A stretch of DNA of 64,000 nucleotides from Williamsia sp. (GTDB lineage Bacteria; Bacteroidota; Bacteroidia; Chitinophagales; Chitinophagaceae), in the NCBI GenBank assembly GCA_015069695.1, contig JADCRZ010000018.1, positions 1 through 64,000 on the forward strand, written 5' to 3'. Both the position numbers and the translations under genes were made by a program. The notes under the pieces were generated by a model. It was not told the origin of the DNA. It saw only the letters and a list, made by a program, of their open reading frames with translations, and made no database searches. Below, one piece after another: positions 44,184 through 53,965 of the stretch. The first letter of the stretch is position 1; every line of letters starts with the position of its first letter.

Positions 44184-45437
44184 TTACAAACTGATCACCC
44201 TCACCCGCTGCGGTGAAGGATAGCCACCCCCACGATAATATCCTCTGTTGTTGAACTGCCTGTAATTTCCAGCAGGCTTTTTCACCTTCTTCATAAAGCT
44301 GAAAGACACACCAAAATTCACGACATAATCCGCGAAAGCGGCGTCGCCGATGTAATAGGTTTTGGTAAGATCGGTGCGGATTTTATCCGGTACGCTTTGC
44401 AGGCGGTTGCGCTCGAGGGCGACCGGCACGTTGACAAATGCAGTGAACTTTTTTGCTTTGTATGACAAGCTAGGGTCAGCGGTGATCACATAGCCGGGCC
44501 GGCGGAAGCCATTGCTGCCACCTGCCAGGTCTCTTACCGGTACGCCATCGATGCGGGCACCGGCTCCCAGCGTGAATTTGCTGATGGTAATGTTTGCACC
44601 GAGGCGGGCCATGTACTGATCGGGTACGCTCATCACATCACTGCCATAAGCGATCGTTGCTGCAGAAGGGGTTCTGCCGCGGGCAGTAGATACGCCGTTT
44701 GTTTCGCGCGGATTTACCAGGTAATACAGGTTGGTATACAAACTTACCTTCTTGCCCAGGTTGTAAAAGCCGTTCAGTTCGGTGTTCATGCCCAGGCCGC
44801 CATCACCCAATTGGATCGATTGGTCAACGGGTCCCAATACCCTGCCGCCGCTGGCAGATGTAATAAAGTAATCATTGGCCCGGTAATTTCCGGTAGGCAG
44901 CTTCACACCCAATCCGCCCTGCAGGTTGAAGCGCTTGGATGTTTTGGGATTCATGAGCCATCTGTATGCCGTTACGCGGATATCACCCAATCCGGCATCA
45001 CCCGTAGAATGTCTTTGTCCATCACTGTGTTCATAAAGAGAAGACCGGTCGTTGATGCTGAGAGGTACGCCCACGCTCACAGACCAGCGTTGGTTAAAAA
45101 TGCGTGTTACGCTCAGGTCAAGCGTATAGCTTTTGTTGATCACTTCGGTTCCCTGGGTGTAACGTTGTTTTTGCTCATCCGTACCGGAGAAATGCCTGAA
45201 CGATTGGAAATAACGGTTCGCGGCAGAGAAGGTCCAACCGGATGTACTGGCCTTTTTGGCGGCCCCCTTTGCACTGTACCCTTTTGGTCCCATTCTGTAA
45301 CCAGGGGCGGACGGATAGCCGGGGCGTTGCATAAACATACCGCTGCCTCCCGGACTGCGCATCCCTACACAACCCTGCGAATACATCTTGGTGGAAACAA
45401 GGGTGCAGAGCACCAGCATGGCGTAGATTTTCTTCAT
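44184..45437 (-). CDS. Outer-membrane beta-barrel protein (transporter-like)
   Basis: A 417-residue protein with a signal peptide (MKKIYAMLVLCTLVSTKMYS). A Gly/Met/Pro-rich stretch follows (GMRSPGGSGMFMQRPGYPSA, about 24-60), then repeated amphipathic strands typical of small barrels such as the MetA-pathway/phenol-degradation family: RWSVSVGVPLSIN, RFNLQGGLGVKLPTGNY, KVSLYTNLYYLVNP, FTLGAGARIDG and FVNVPVALERN. A basic Tyr/Gly-rich tail closes it. No plug or TonB box is present. The Met-rich N-terminus might bind metal (inference). Confidence 0.72.
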   Translation of the reverse strand: MKKIYAMLVLCTLVSTKMYSQGCVGMRSPGGSGMFMQRPGYPSAPGYRMGPKGYSAKGAAKKASTSGWTFSAANRYFQSFRHFSGTDEQKQRYTQGTEVINKSYTLDLSVTRIFNQRWSVSVGVPLSINDRSSLYEHSDGQRHSTGDAGLGDIRVTAYRWLMNPKTSKRFNLQGGLGVKLPTGNYRANDYFITSASGGRVLGPVDQSIQLGDGGLGMNTELNGFYNLGKKVSLYTNLYYLVNPRETNGVSTARGRTPSAATIAYGSDVMSVPDQYMARLGANITISKFTLGAGARIDGVPVRDLAGGSNGFRRPGYVITADPSLSYKAKKFTAFVNVPVALERNRLQSVPDKIRTDLTKTYYIGDAAFADYVVNFGVSFSFMKKVKKPAGNYRQFNNRGYYRGGGYPSPQRVRVISL

Positions 45438-45647
45438 AACATTAGATTTTGTTTAACAACAATTTACCTCTATTAGGAGTGCATTCCAAAAAAATGTTGC
45501 TGGTTGAACCTTGATTGCGCTGATTTTAGGATAGAGCGGATTATTTGAATGATATATGGTAATTTATATGGGGAGAACTGTTTTGATAGCTGAGTTTTTA
45601 TACAATCGTCTTCTTCTTTCATCTTCAAATTCAAGTACAGCATCAAG

Positions 45648-47825
45648 TTAATTAGCAATCACATCTTCCCCCGGATGATAAGTCATCTCCACATGCTTCA
45701 GTACATCTTCTTTATAAAACAAAACATCTTTGAAACTGCCCTCCAGGTACATGGCCGCCTGGTCAGTAAAATGCTTGGAACGGGGATCGCTCCTTTCGCC
45801 GCCGGTAAGGATTGATTTGGCAGTTACCTTTTTTCCAAATTCAATGGCGGCAATAAAGCTGTTGCCCCGGGTGCCATAGCGGAGCTTGGTACCGGGAAAG
45901 CGCACACCTTCAAATGCAGGCAAAGAGCCCCAGGTTGAAGAAGCCAGTCCGGAGGGCAGACTAGGCTGATTGTCATCAAACTTTTCATCCAGTCCTCCCG
46001 TAAGCCGCTGGTACCGGTTGATCTGTCCCCACGGTGTTTTCCAGGAACCGTATTTGTTTTTCAGATCAGCCAGTACTTCTTTCAATGCAAGCAGAAGATT
46101 GTCTCCGGGCACTTTTTCCATGGAAGCTTGCAGTTCATCAAAACCTCTTCTTGGCAGCTGCGGATACACCCGGTATGCCCATTCGATCGCGAGCGCAGTA
46201 GGTACGGAAGCGACGCCGCTTTTTTTATCCCAGCCTTGCAGCAGGTCAACAGGTTCTTTTAATTCCTGTTTTAAAGAATCATTTCCATGCTGCTCGTAAG
46301 CCTTGAAAAGCGGGGGCAGCAGCACATCAAAGGCAGCCAGCGTATGGTCATATCCTGCTGCGATGGTTTTGTCGAGGGTAAAGCCGCTGCCAGCACTTAA
46401 CACCCGTGCGGCGTTGACGGCCCGGAAGTTTTCTGCATCCGGGGCCATGTAAGCAGGATAATCCCCTTTGCGCGGACTGCTGGCACCCGACGCGGTAAAC
46501 GGAGTAGAGTTGCAGTTTTGGATCCAGCCGCTGGCAGGATTGTAAATATGAACGGTTTCATTGAGCGGGTGCAATCCCTTCCATTCGGTGGCCGATGTGC
46601 TGCCGTCTACAGGCTGCTGCCAGTTGAGGCTGGGATCACGCCGGGGCATAAAATTGCCATGCCAGTAAGCGATGTTTCCTTTGTCATCCGCAAAAACAGT
46701 GTTATTGGAATTGTTGGAAAGCAGCTGCATGGTTTTTTCAAACTCGGCAAAGCCATGGGCCTTGGTACGCAGCCAGGACTGCCGCAAAGCATTGAGGGAA
46801 CGGTTGTTTTCTTTCAGGCTCAGCCATTTGCCGTTCCGGCTGCCCACCACCGGACCATGATGGGTATAATAAGCTGTAACCGGAAGCTCCACCAGCCCAT
46901 CTCCCTTTTTGTACCGGATGACCAGTTTCTTTGTACGCACCGGCTTCCATGCATTGTCATATTGATAGAACACAGAGTCACCTCTTTTTACGATTTTTTC
47001 TTCGTACAGGTCAGACACATCGGCAATGCTGGAAGTGTGCATCCAGCCGCAATGTTCATTGAAGCCCTGGTATACAAAGAACTGTCCCCAGGTTACTGCA
47101 CCGTACGCCTGCAGTCCTTCCTCACTCACCATCTGCACTTCCGGGCGGAAGTAGAATGTAACATGGGGGTTTATATAGAGAATAGCATTCTTTGACGCTG
47201 TTTTGGAAGGCCCGATGGCAAAGCCGTTGGAGCCCGTTATGCTGGCTGCGGGATCTTCCACACCACCCCTCAGCATAGCGGATGCATTTACATTCAGCGG
47301 ATAGAGTTCGCGCATATCGCGGGTGGTGAGTCCGCCGGTTTGTGTGGCTCCTATACTGCCATCGGTAAACATAAGGGCATACCAGGGCTCGAAGCGCTTG
47401 AGCACAGCCGGCTTTACATGGGGATGCAGGGCAAGATAATAGTTCACGCCATCGGCAAAAGCATCCAGCAGCTTCTTAAATGGGGCCGGACTTTCCTTAT
47501 AATCCCGGATCGCAGCTGCTGTATCTTCTATCAACTGGAGCTGGAGGTCGTTGTAAACACCTCTTTCCCCATCTACTTCAGCGAGCCTGCCCATCACCTG
47601 CAGGTAGTTTCTTTCCATGCGCACAAAATCATCTTCACATTGTGCGTACATGATGCCAAACACTGCATCTGCATCTGTTTTTCCATATACGTGCGGAATG
47701 CCCCAGTTGTCGCGGATAATGGTAACACGCCGGGCCTCCTGTTTATAACGGTCGGTTTCCAGTTTGGTAAAGGTTTGGGTAAAACCAACAAGGGGAAAGA
47801 GTAAGCAAAGAAAGACAAATCTCAT
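45648..47825 (-). CDS. Penicillin-acylase (Ntn-hydrolase) family enzyme, exported
   Basis: A 725-residue protein with a signal peptide (MRFVFLCLLFPLVGFT). The family processes itself into alpha and beta chains, with the beta chain starting at a catalytic Ser. Here that is Ser 199 in ASITGSNGFAIGPSKTASKNAILYINPH. Other conserved stretches are RDNWGIPHVYGKTDADAVFG, WGQFFVYQGFNEHCGWMHTS and the oxyanion Asn region FADDKGNIAYWHGN. Homologues cleave acyl-homoserine lactones or other N-acyl amides; the substrate here is unknown. It is transcribed alone. Confidence 0.9.
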   Translation of the reverse strand: MRFVFLCLLFPLVGFTQTFTKLETDRYKQEARRVTIIRDNWGIPHVYGKTDADAVFGIMYAQCEDDFVRMERNYLQVMGRLAEVDGERGVYNDLQLQLIEDTAAAIRDYKESPAPFKKLLDAFADGVNYYLALHPHVKPAVLKRFEPWYALMFTDGSIGATQTGGLTTRDMRELYPLNVNASAMLRGGVEDPAASITGSNGFAIGPSKTASKNAILYINPHVTFYFRPEVQMVSEEGLQAYGAVTWGQFFVYQGFNEHCGWMHTSSIADVSDLYEEKIVKRGDSVFYQYDNAWKPVRTKKLVIRYKKGDGLVELPVTAYYTHHGPVVGSRNGKWLSLKENNRSLNALRQSWLRTKAHGFAEFEKTMQLLSNNSNNTVFADDKGNIAYWHGNFMPRRDPSLNWQQPVDGSTSATEWKGLHPLNETVHIYNPASGWIQNCNSTPFTASGASSPRKGDYPAYMAPDAENFRAVNAARVLSAGSGFTLDKTIAAGYDHTLAAFDVLLPPLFKAYEQHGNDSLKQELKEPVDLLQGWDKKSGVASVPTALAIEWAYRVYPQLPRRGFDELQASMEKVPGDNLLLALKEVLADLKNKYGSWKTPWGQINRYQRLTGGLDEKFDDNQPSLPSGLASSTWGSLPAFEGVRFPGTKLRYGTRGNSFIAAIEFGKKVTAKSILTGGERSDPRSKHFTDQAAMYLEGSFKDVLFYKEDVLKHVEMTYHPGEDVIAN

Positions 47826-48042
47826 AGCAGTTTTATTGGTGATGTTGATTGTCTAAGTTAGCTGAATCTGCAAAGAAAGCGGCGTCCATTTTATCAGCTT
47901 GTTTCCAGATCCATTTTTTTATCCACGGGCTGCAGGTTGTATTTTCGCGTGGTGCCTCCGGCATCAACCAGTATCAAACTTTGTATGCCTGTATGCTGTT
48001 TCATCGTTTACAAAGCTTAATACCTGCCACAGGTCCGTCTGT

Positions 48043-48687
48043 TTGAAAAATTATTATACCATACTCGAAGTACCGCCAGCTGCTACCCCGCACGACATCA
48101 AAAAAGCTTACCGCAGGCTGGCTATGCAATACCACCCGGACAAGAACCCCGACAACACAGCAGCCGAATCGCAGTTCAGGGAAATCCAGGAAGCTTATCA
48201 TATCCTGTCTGATCCGGAGCGGCGGTCGGCCTATAACCAGCGCCGTTGGTACCGGCACCATACAGCACCAGCAGCCCAGGAAGCGGTAAACCCGGCTTCC
48301 CTCCTGCAAAAAGCATGGCAGCTGAACCGCTATATCAGCACCATTGATCCCGGATTTTTGAACCTGAAAGCACTCTATAAATACATAAGCGGATACCTGC
48401 TGGGTAAAGATTCCATGCAGCTGCTCCGGGAGGCAAACGATCCGCACGTAAATCAGCAGATCATAACAGCTATCCTTCCCGTCATCAAACCCCTGCGCTA
48501 TGAACCGGCGAAAAGCATCTGCAGCCAGCTTCAACAGCTTGCCGGAACAGATGCCTCTGCCCTCCGCAAGATCGACCTGTTTGTAAAACAAAAAAAGCTG
48601 GCCAGCTACTGGGAGAAGTACCAGCAAGCCCTGGTTATCATCGTTACCGGATTGTTATGCTGGTTGATTTACCTGGTGAGCAAATAA
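48043..48687 (+). CDS. J-domain protein with C-terminal membrane anchor
   Basis: A 214-residue protein from a TTG start at 48043 (the J-domain begins two residues later). The N-terminal J-domain ([23 protein letters not shown] at MQYHPDKNP, then [17 protein letters not shown]) stimulates Hsp70/DnaK ATPase. A helical middle region follows ([17 protein letters not shown], about 85-185). The last 20 residues are one hydrophobic segment ([17 protein letters not shown]). There is no Gly/Phe or zinc region. This suggests a co-chaperone tethered at the inner membrane. Confidence 0.8.
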   Translation: MKNYYTILEVPPAATPHDIKKAYRRLAMQYHPDKNPDNTAAESQFREIQEAYHILSDPERRSAYNQRRWYRHHTAPAAQEAVNPASLLQKAWQLNRYISTIDPGFLNLKALYKYISGYLLGKDSMQLLREANDPHVNQQIITAILPVIKPLRYEPAKSICSQLQQLAGTDASALRKIDLFVKQKKLASYWEKYQQALVIIVTGLLCWLIYLVSK

Positions 48688-48787
48688 GGGGAAAGCCGTA
48701 CATTTAAACTGCTCAAAATAGATGAGCAAGTTGACACGCCGGTTCTACGGACCGAGGTACACAGCCTATGAGCACAAACAAATCCAT

Positions 48788-51400
48788 ATGATAAAATTTC
48801 TGGCCCTCTTTGCAGCCTCCGGTTTCTTTTTTTCTGTGGCTGCACAAACCAATTCCAGCAATGACCAGTATCCTTTCCGCAATCCATCCCTTTCCATCGA
48901 AGCCCGGGTGAGCGACCTGGTGTCAAGGCTCACGCTGGAAGAAAAAGTAGGACAGATGGTAAATGGAGCGCCCGCCATTCCGCGGCTGGGCGTACCTGCA
49001 CACAACTGGTGGAACGAGGCCCTGCATGGCGTGGCCCGCACGGGGTATAACGTGACCGTATACCCGCAGGCGATCGGCATGGCAGCTACGTTTGATACGG
49101 CCACCATGTACCGCATGGCTGATTATACAGCAGAAGAAGGAAGGGCTATTTACAACGACAACGTGCGCAAAGGCAAGCCTGGCGGCCAGTACGAAGGACT
49201 CACCTACTGGACGCCCAATATCAATATCTTCCGCGATCCGCGCTGGGGGCGCGGACAGGAAACCTATGGCGAAGATCCTTATCTCACCGGCATGATGGGC
49301 AGGGCATTTGTAACCGGCCTGCAGGGCAATGACCCTCTTTACCTCAAAGCCGCTGCCTGTGCCAAGCACTATGCCGTGCACAGCGGTCCTGAACCCAGCC
49401 GCCATACGTTTGATGTATCACCCAGCAAATACGATCTGTGGGATACGTATCTGCCGGCTTTTCATGAGCTGGTGGTACGCGCCAAAGTAGCAGGCGTGAT
49501 GTGCGCTTACAATGCCATCGAAGGACAACCCTGCTGCGGCAGCGACCTGCTGATGACAGACATCCTGCGCAACCAGTGGAACTTTACCGGCTATGTGACT
49601 TCCGATTGTGGGGCCATCACTGATTTTTTCCGGTTTCACAAAACACACCCCGATGCAGAAAGCGCTTCTGCTGATGCCGTGCTGCACAGCACCGATGTTG
49701 ATTGCGGCAACGCTTATCCTGCCCTGGTAAAAGCAGTAAAAGACGGAAAGATAACCGAACAGCAGCTGGATGTCTCGCTCAAACGCCTGTTCACCATCCG
49801 CTTCCGGCTGGGCCAGTTTGATGCCAACAACAAGTACAACAGCATTACCATGGCTTCGCTGGAAAGTGAAGCGCACAAAGCACAGTCCCTCAAAATGGCG
49901 CGGCAGTCTATTGTCCTGCTCAAGAACGAAGGCAACTTGCTGCCCCTGCGCAAAACCCTGAAAAAGATCGTTGTGCTGGGGCCCAATGCCGACAATCCGG
50001 TTACAGTTTTGGGCAACTACAATGGCAAGCCGTCCCGGATCATTACCCCCCTGATGGGAATCAAACAGGCTGTCGGCAGCGGCACAGAAGTAGTTTACCA
50101 GCAGGCCGTCAATTTTGTAAACGATACCATCTTTGAAGCAGAGGACATCAGCAACCAGTTCTCCATCGACGGGCACAAAGGCTTCCGGGCAGATTACTTT
50201 CAAAACCGGGAACTCAGCGGCGCACCTGTGCTCACGCGCACCGAAGAAAAGATAGACTACGACTGGAACGGCGGCGTACTGATGGCCGGCAAATTTCCGG
50301 CAGAGAACATGTCTGTGCGCTGGACGGCCGATTATACGCCTGATAAAGACGGCAGCATCACACTGGAACTGGGTGGCGATGATGGGTATCGGCTGCGCGT
50401 AGACAGCGCCACAGTGATCAACGACTGGGGCATCCACCGTTTCCGCTCTGCCAAATACACGCTGCAAACCCGGCGGGGCATGCGGGTTCGCATTACCATC
50501 GAATACTTCAACCGGGATGCCGGGGCCTCTGTGCGCTTTGGTGCGGGGCACTGGATCAAACCCGATCCTGCAGCCATTGCTGCCAGTGCAAAAGATGCGG
50601 ATGCCATCATCTACATCGGCGGCATCTCTCCGGTACTGGAAGGAGAAGAGATGGGTGTAAACCTGCCGGGTTTCAGCGGCGGCGACCGGACCTCCATCGC
50701 CTTGCCTGCCGTGCAAACCAACCTGATCAAAGCACTCAAGGAAACCGGTAAACCTGTTGTGTTTGTTATGATGACAGGCAGCGCCCTTGCCATTCCCTGG
50801 GAAGCAGACAATATACCTGCCATCGTAAATGCATGGTATGGCGGCCAGTTTGCCGGAACAGCCCTCGCCGATGTGCTGTTCGGCGACTACAACCCAGCCG
50901 GCCGGCTGCCTGTTACTTTTTACCGCAGCGAAAAAGACCTGCCGGCTTTTGATGACTATACCATGGAAGGACGTACCTATCGCTATTTCAAAGGCCAGCC
51001 CTTGTTTCCGTTCGGATACGGACTAAGCTATACCAGCTTCCGCTACAGCGCACTCTACCTCGGCGCCGGGACAACCCGGGCTACCGCTGTAACAGCCACT
51101 GTACGGGTAACCAATACCGGCAAGCGGGACGGAGAAGAAGTAGTTCAACTGTACGTATCACACCCCGGCCAGCAGGGCAAAGCACCGCTCAGGGCGCTGA
51201 AAGGATTCAAACGCATAGCCCTCAAAGCAGGAGAAACCAAAAATCTTACTTTCATGCTGACGGAGGAAGACATCTCCCTGGTTGACCCCAACGGAACGCT
51301 CAAAAAAGCCCCCGGCACGCTGCGCATAAGCATCGGCGGTAGTCAACCCACAGAACAGGCAAAAGCAGCGGGGACAGTAGTGGAGGGAACGGTGAAGTAG
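48788..51400 (+). CDS. GH3 family beta-glycosidase with PA14 insert, exported
   Basis: An 870-residue protein with a signal peptide (MIKFLALFAASGFFFSVAAQ; start 48788 preferred over 48722). The N-terminal GH3 barrel has the nucleophile Asp 273 in VTSDCGAITDF. The second GH3 domain starts near 390 and is interrupted by a PA14 domain at about 465-605 (GFRADYFQNREL, then GDDGYRLRVDSATVINDWG). A fibronectin-III-like domain closes it (RVTNTGKRDGEEVVQLYVSH). Such enzymes are beta-glucosidases or beta-xylosidases; PA14 often shapes a side-chain pocket. The gene is followed by an inverted repeat at its stop. Confidence 0.92.
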   Translation: MIKFLALFAASGFFFSVAAQTNSSNDQYPFRNPSLSIEARVSDLVSRLTLEEKVGQMVNGAPAIPRLGVPAHNWWNEALHGVARTGYNVTVYPQAIGMAATFDTATMYRMADYTAEEGRAIYNDNVRKGKPGGQYEGLTYWTPNINIFRDPRWGRGQETYGEDPYLTGMMGRAFVTGLQGNDPLYLKAAACAKHYAVHSGPEPSRHTFDVSPSKYDLWDTYLPAFHELVVRAKVAGVMCAYNAIEGQPCCGSDLLMTDILRNQWNFTGYVTSDCGAITDFFRFHKTHPDAESASADAVLHSTDVDCGNAYPALVKAVKDGKITEQQLDVSLKRLFTIRFRLGQFDANNKYNSITMASLESEAHKAQSLKMARQSIVLLKNEGNLLPLRKTLKKIVVLGPNADNPVTVLGNYNGKPSRIITPLMGIKQAVGSGTEVVYQQAVNFVNDTIFEAEDISNQFSIDGHKGFRADYFQNRELSGAPVLTRTEEKIDYDWNGGVLMAGKFPAENMSVRWTADYTPDKDGSITLELGGDDGYRLRVDSATVINDWGIHRFRSAKYTLQTRRGMRVRITIEYFNRDAGASVRFGAGHWIKPDPAAIAASAKDADAIIYIGGISPVLEGEEMGVNLPGFSGGDRTSIALPAVQTNLIKALKETGKPVVFVMMTGSALAIPWEADNIPAIVNAWYGGQFAGTALADVLFGDYNPAGRLPVTFYRSEKDLPAFDDYTMEGRTYRYFKGQPLFPFGYGLSYTSFRYSALYLGAGTTRATAVTATVRVTNTGKRDGEEVVQLYVSHPGQQGKAPLRALKGFKRIALKAGETKNLTFMLTEEDISLVDPNGTLKKAPGTLRISIGGSQPTEQAKAAGTVVEGTVK

Positions 51401-51586
51401 TCTGAACCATGATTTACAGGATTTAAAGGATTCCGGGTATTGGGACTGGTGGATAAGCATGATAGTTAATAATTTTATACCTCCGTCATCAGCTGATCAT
51501 TCAGTCATTAAGCCGGATGAAACATCCCTGCCTATCAGCATTCCAATCCCCGGAATCCTTTAAATCCTGTAAATCATGGTTCAGAC
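51400..51586. repeat. 187-bp element with 38-bp perfect inverted ends, GAACCATGATTTACAGGAT family, copy 2
   Basis: Arms 51400-51437 and 51549-51586 are perfectly complementary, starting GTCTGAACCATGATTTACAG. The interior of about 110 bases holds no open frame. The left arm begins at the last base of the GH3 stop codon. The first 21 or so bases are shared with the element at 40429. It may be a large terminator/attenuator or a mobile element of MITE type; no target-site duplication was identified. Confidence 0.9.
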
Positions 51587-51637
51587 AGAATCTGTATTTT
51601 GCACCCTCCATCTTACTTATCAAATAGATTTTACCAT

Positions 51638-53023
51638 ATGCAAAAAGTTTTTTTTAGACGGTTCCTGGTTTCCTGTGCTGCTATCGCTGTGTTTCAGACC
51701 GCTTTCTCCCAACCGCCTAAACCACCAATCCAGCCCGCTCCCATGGTAAAGATCGTGACTGTTGACCCGGGGCATTTCCATGCCGCACTGGTACAGAAAT
51801 CTATGTACCCCCAGGTGGATCCTGTGGTGCATGTGTATGCACCCGCAGGGACGGATGTACAGCTGCACCTGGACAGGATAAAAGCCTACAACACCCGAAC
51901 AGACAACCCGACTGCCTGGAAGGAAGAAGTATATACGGGCGATGATTTTTTTGAGCGGATGCTGAAAGACAAGGCAGGCAATGTGGTTGTGCTGGCAGGC
52001 AACAACCGGAAAAAGACCGAGTACATCAACAAATCGCTGCAAGGCGGCTTTCATGTGCTGGCAGACAAACCCATGGTCATCAACAGCAATGAGTTCGAGG
52101 CCCTGAAACAGGCGTTTAAAACTGCCAGCGATAAACACCTGCTGCTATACGATATCATGACCGAGCGTTTTGAAATCACCACTGTATTGCAAAAAGCGCT
52201 TTCTATGATGCCGGCAGTATTTGGCACCCTGGAAAAGGGCACGGCCGGTCAGCCAGCCATCGAAATGAAAAGCGTGCACTATTTTTATAAGGCTGTATCA
52301 GGCGAGATCCTGACGCGGCCGGCCTGGTTCATGGATGTTTCGCAACAGGGCGAAGGCATTGTAGATGTAACCACTCACCTGGTAGACCTGGTGCAATGGG
52401 AAGCTTTCCCGGGCCAGACCCTGCGCTATGCCGATGTTGCCGTAACCAATGCCAAACGCTGGCCCACGGATATGAGTCTGGATGAATTCAAAGCCATTAC
52501 CAAACTGGCGTCTTTCCCGGATTATTTGTCAAAAGATGTTTCCAACAACACGCTCAAGGTATATGCCAACGGGGAGATCAACTACACCCTCAAGGGCGTG
52601 CACGCAAAAGTGACGGCCGTATGGGATTACAAAGCGCCGGAGGGCTCCGGCGATACGCACTACTCCCTCCTGCACGGCACCAAGGCCGACCTGGTGATCA
52701 GGCAGGAAGCCGAACAGAAATACAAGCCTGAACTGTACATAGAACCCCGCGTACCGAATGCTGCGTACGAGCAAACACTCCGGCAGCAGCTGCAACCCGT
52801 CCAGGCGCGGTATCCGGGCGTGGAGCTGGTAAAAACCGCCAAGGGCTGGCAGGTGGTTGTTCCCGACAAATACCGCGACGGGCATGAAGCGCATTTTGGA
52901 GAAGTCACCAAAAACTTTCTGCTGTACCTGAAAAACCGCAACATGCCGGCATGGGAAGTGCCCAATATGCTAACGAAATACTATACAACCACCAAGGCAC
53001 TTGAAATGGCAAAGAGCAAATAG
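51638..53023 (+). CDS. Gfo/Idh/MocA-like exported protein with oxidoreductase C-terminal domain
   Basis: A 461-residue protein with a signal peptide (MQKVFFRRFLVSCAAIAVFQ). It has an N-terminal region with Rossmann character (IVTVDPGHFHAALVQKSMYP; NVVVLAGNNRKKTEYINKSL; HVLADKPMVIN) and the putative oxidoreductase C-terminal family region (GEGIVDVTTHLVDLVQWEAF). The classical GxGxxG is replaced by DPGHFHA. Some family members have lost NAD use, so a carbohydrate-related hydrolytic or redox role remains open. It lies downstream of the GH3 gene, across the inverted repeat. Confidence 0.82.
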   Translation: MQKVFFRRFLVSCAAIAVFQTAFSQPPKPPIQPAPMVKIVTVDPGHFHAALVQKSMYPQVDPVVHVYAPAGTDVQLHLDRIKAYNTRTDNPTAWKEEVYTGDDFFERMLKDKAGNVVVLAGNNRKKTEYINKSLQGGFHVLADKPMVINSNEFEALKQAFKTASDKHLLLYDIMTERFEITTVLQKALSMMPAVFGTLEKGTAGQPAIEMKSVHYFYKAVSGEILTRPAWFMDVSQQGEGIVDVTTHLVDLVQWEAFPGQTLRYADVAVTNAKRWPTDMSLDEFKAITKLASFPDYLSKDVSNNTLKVYANGEINYTLKGVHAKVTAVWDYKAPEGSGDTHYSLLHGTKADLVIRQEAEQKYKPELYIEPRVPNAAYEQTLRQQLQPVQARYPGVELVKTAKGWQVVVPDKYRDGHEAHFGEVTKNFLLYLKNRNMPAWEVPNMLTKYYTTTKALEMAKSK

Positions 53024-53122
53024 TTTTTGAGGAGCCTGTTGAAACAAGGGAGGGAGAGCCGGCCATTCCCAGGGGCTTTTTACGGTTGTGCATTTACGGC
53101 CTATTCTTTAAAAGATAATTTT

Positions 53123-53875
53123 ATGAAAACAGTCTTGCTTTTTCTTCTTCCCTTCCTCCCTGCCATTCTTGCTGCGCAGACAGATTTACAGTCGGGCGTC
53201 CTTTCCTGGAAGGGCGGACAAACAAAGATGATAGAAGGCAGCACCAGGGACCTGAGCAGCTTCCGGGTGCACACGTCTACGCTGCAACCGGGCAAATCAA
53301 ACCATCCGCTCAAGGCATACGATGATGTGGATGAGATGGTAATTGTAAAGGAAGGAGAGCTCACGGTACAGATCAACGAGGCAAGCAAGCAGATCGGTCC
53401 GGGCGGACTGGCCATGATCATAGCAGGCGACCGGCAAAGTTTTCGCAATGAGGCGGGCACACCGGTTGTTTATTATGTGCTTACCCTCAAATCAAAAAAT
53501 CCCGTCAACATAGAAAGGGGCCGGCAGGGCGGCAGCTTTGTAAAAGACTGGAAAGATTTTGAAGTCAAAAAAACCGACAAGGGCGAATCCCGCCCGGTCT
53601 TCGACCAGCCATCTTCCCAATTCGAACGTTTTGACGTACACGCCACTTCCCTCAACCCGGGCCTTTCCTCCCACGATCCCCACCGCCACCGCGCCGAAGA
53701 GTTTTTCATCCTGCTAAAGGGCGACGTACAAGTCCAATGCGGAGACTCCTTCCACAACGCCCACCCCGGCGACATCGTCTTCCAGGCATCCGAAGTACTC
53801 CACGGCATAAAAAACACCGGCACCGTCCAATGCGCATACATGGTGGTGCAGTGGCATAACAAGAAGGATGATTGA
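53123..53875 (+). CDS. Exported bicupin protein
   Basis: A 250-residue protein with a signal peptide (MKTVLLFLLPFLPAILAAQ; ATG at 53123). Two cupin barrels follow. The first (about 40-135) has the motif DVDEMVIVKEGELTVQINE; the second (about 165-245) has the metal motif HDPHRHRAEEFFILLKGDVQ and HPGDIVFQASEVLHGI with three His and one Glu. The first lacks metal His, so only the second is a likely metal site. The function is unknown; the GH3 and Gfo/Idh neighbours suggest sugar or sugar-acid chemistry. Confidence 0.85.
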   Translation: MKTVLLFLLPFLPAILAAQTDLQSGVLSWKGGQTKMIEGSTRDLSSFRVHTSTLQPGKSNHPLKAYDDVDEMVIVKEGELTVQINEASKQIGPGGLAMIIAGDRQSFRNEAGTPVVYYVLTLKSKNPVNIERGRQGGSFVKDWKDFEVKKTDKGESRPVFDQPSSQFERFDVHATSLNPGLSSHDPHRHRAEEFFILLKGDVQVQCGDSFHNAHPGDIVFQASEVLHGIKNTGTVQCAYMVVQWHNKKDD

Positions 53876-53965
53876 CACACAGCGAATAACAACAGCAGCT
53901 AAAAAGCAAGAAGTCATTTTCAAGCTTCGGGTTTTAAAAGGTAAATCTGTAAAAACCACTCCTGT

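Noticed and set aside
45473-45658. A 61-codon minus-strand frame upstream of the barrel protein gene
   Set aside because: It overlaps the end of the acylase gene and shows no family or ribosome signal.
49418-50716. A 432-codon open frame antisense to the GH3 gene
   Set aside because: It is a shadow of the strong GH3 coding frame: no motif, low-complexity Ala/Gly/His composition and no start signal.
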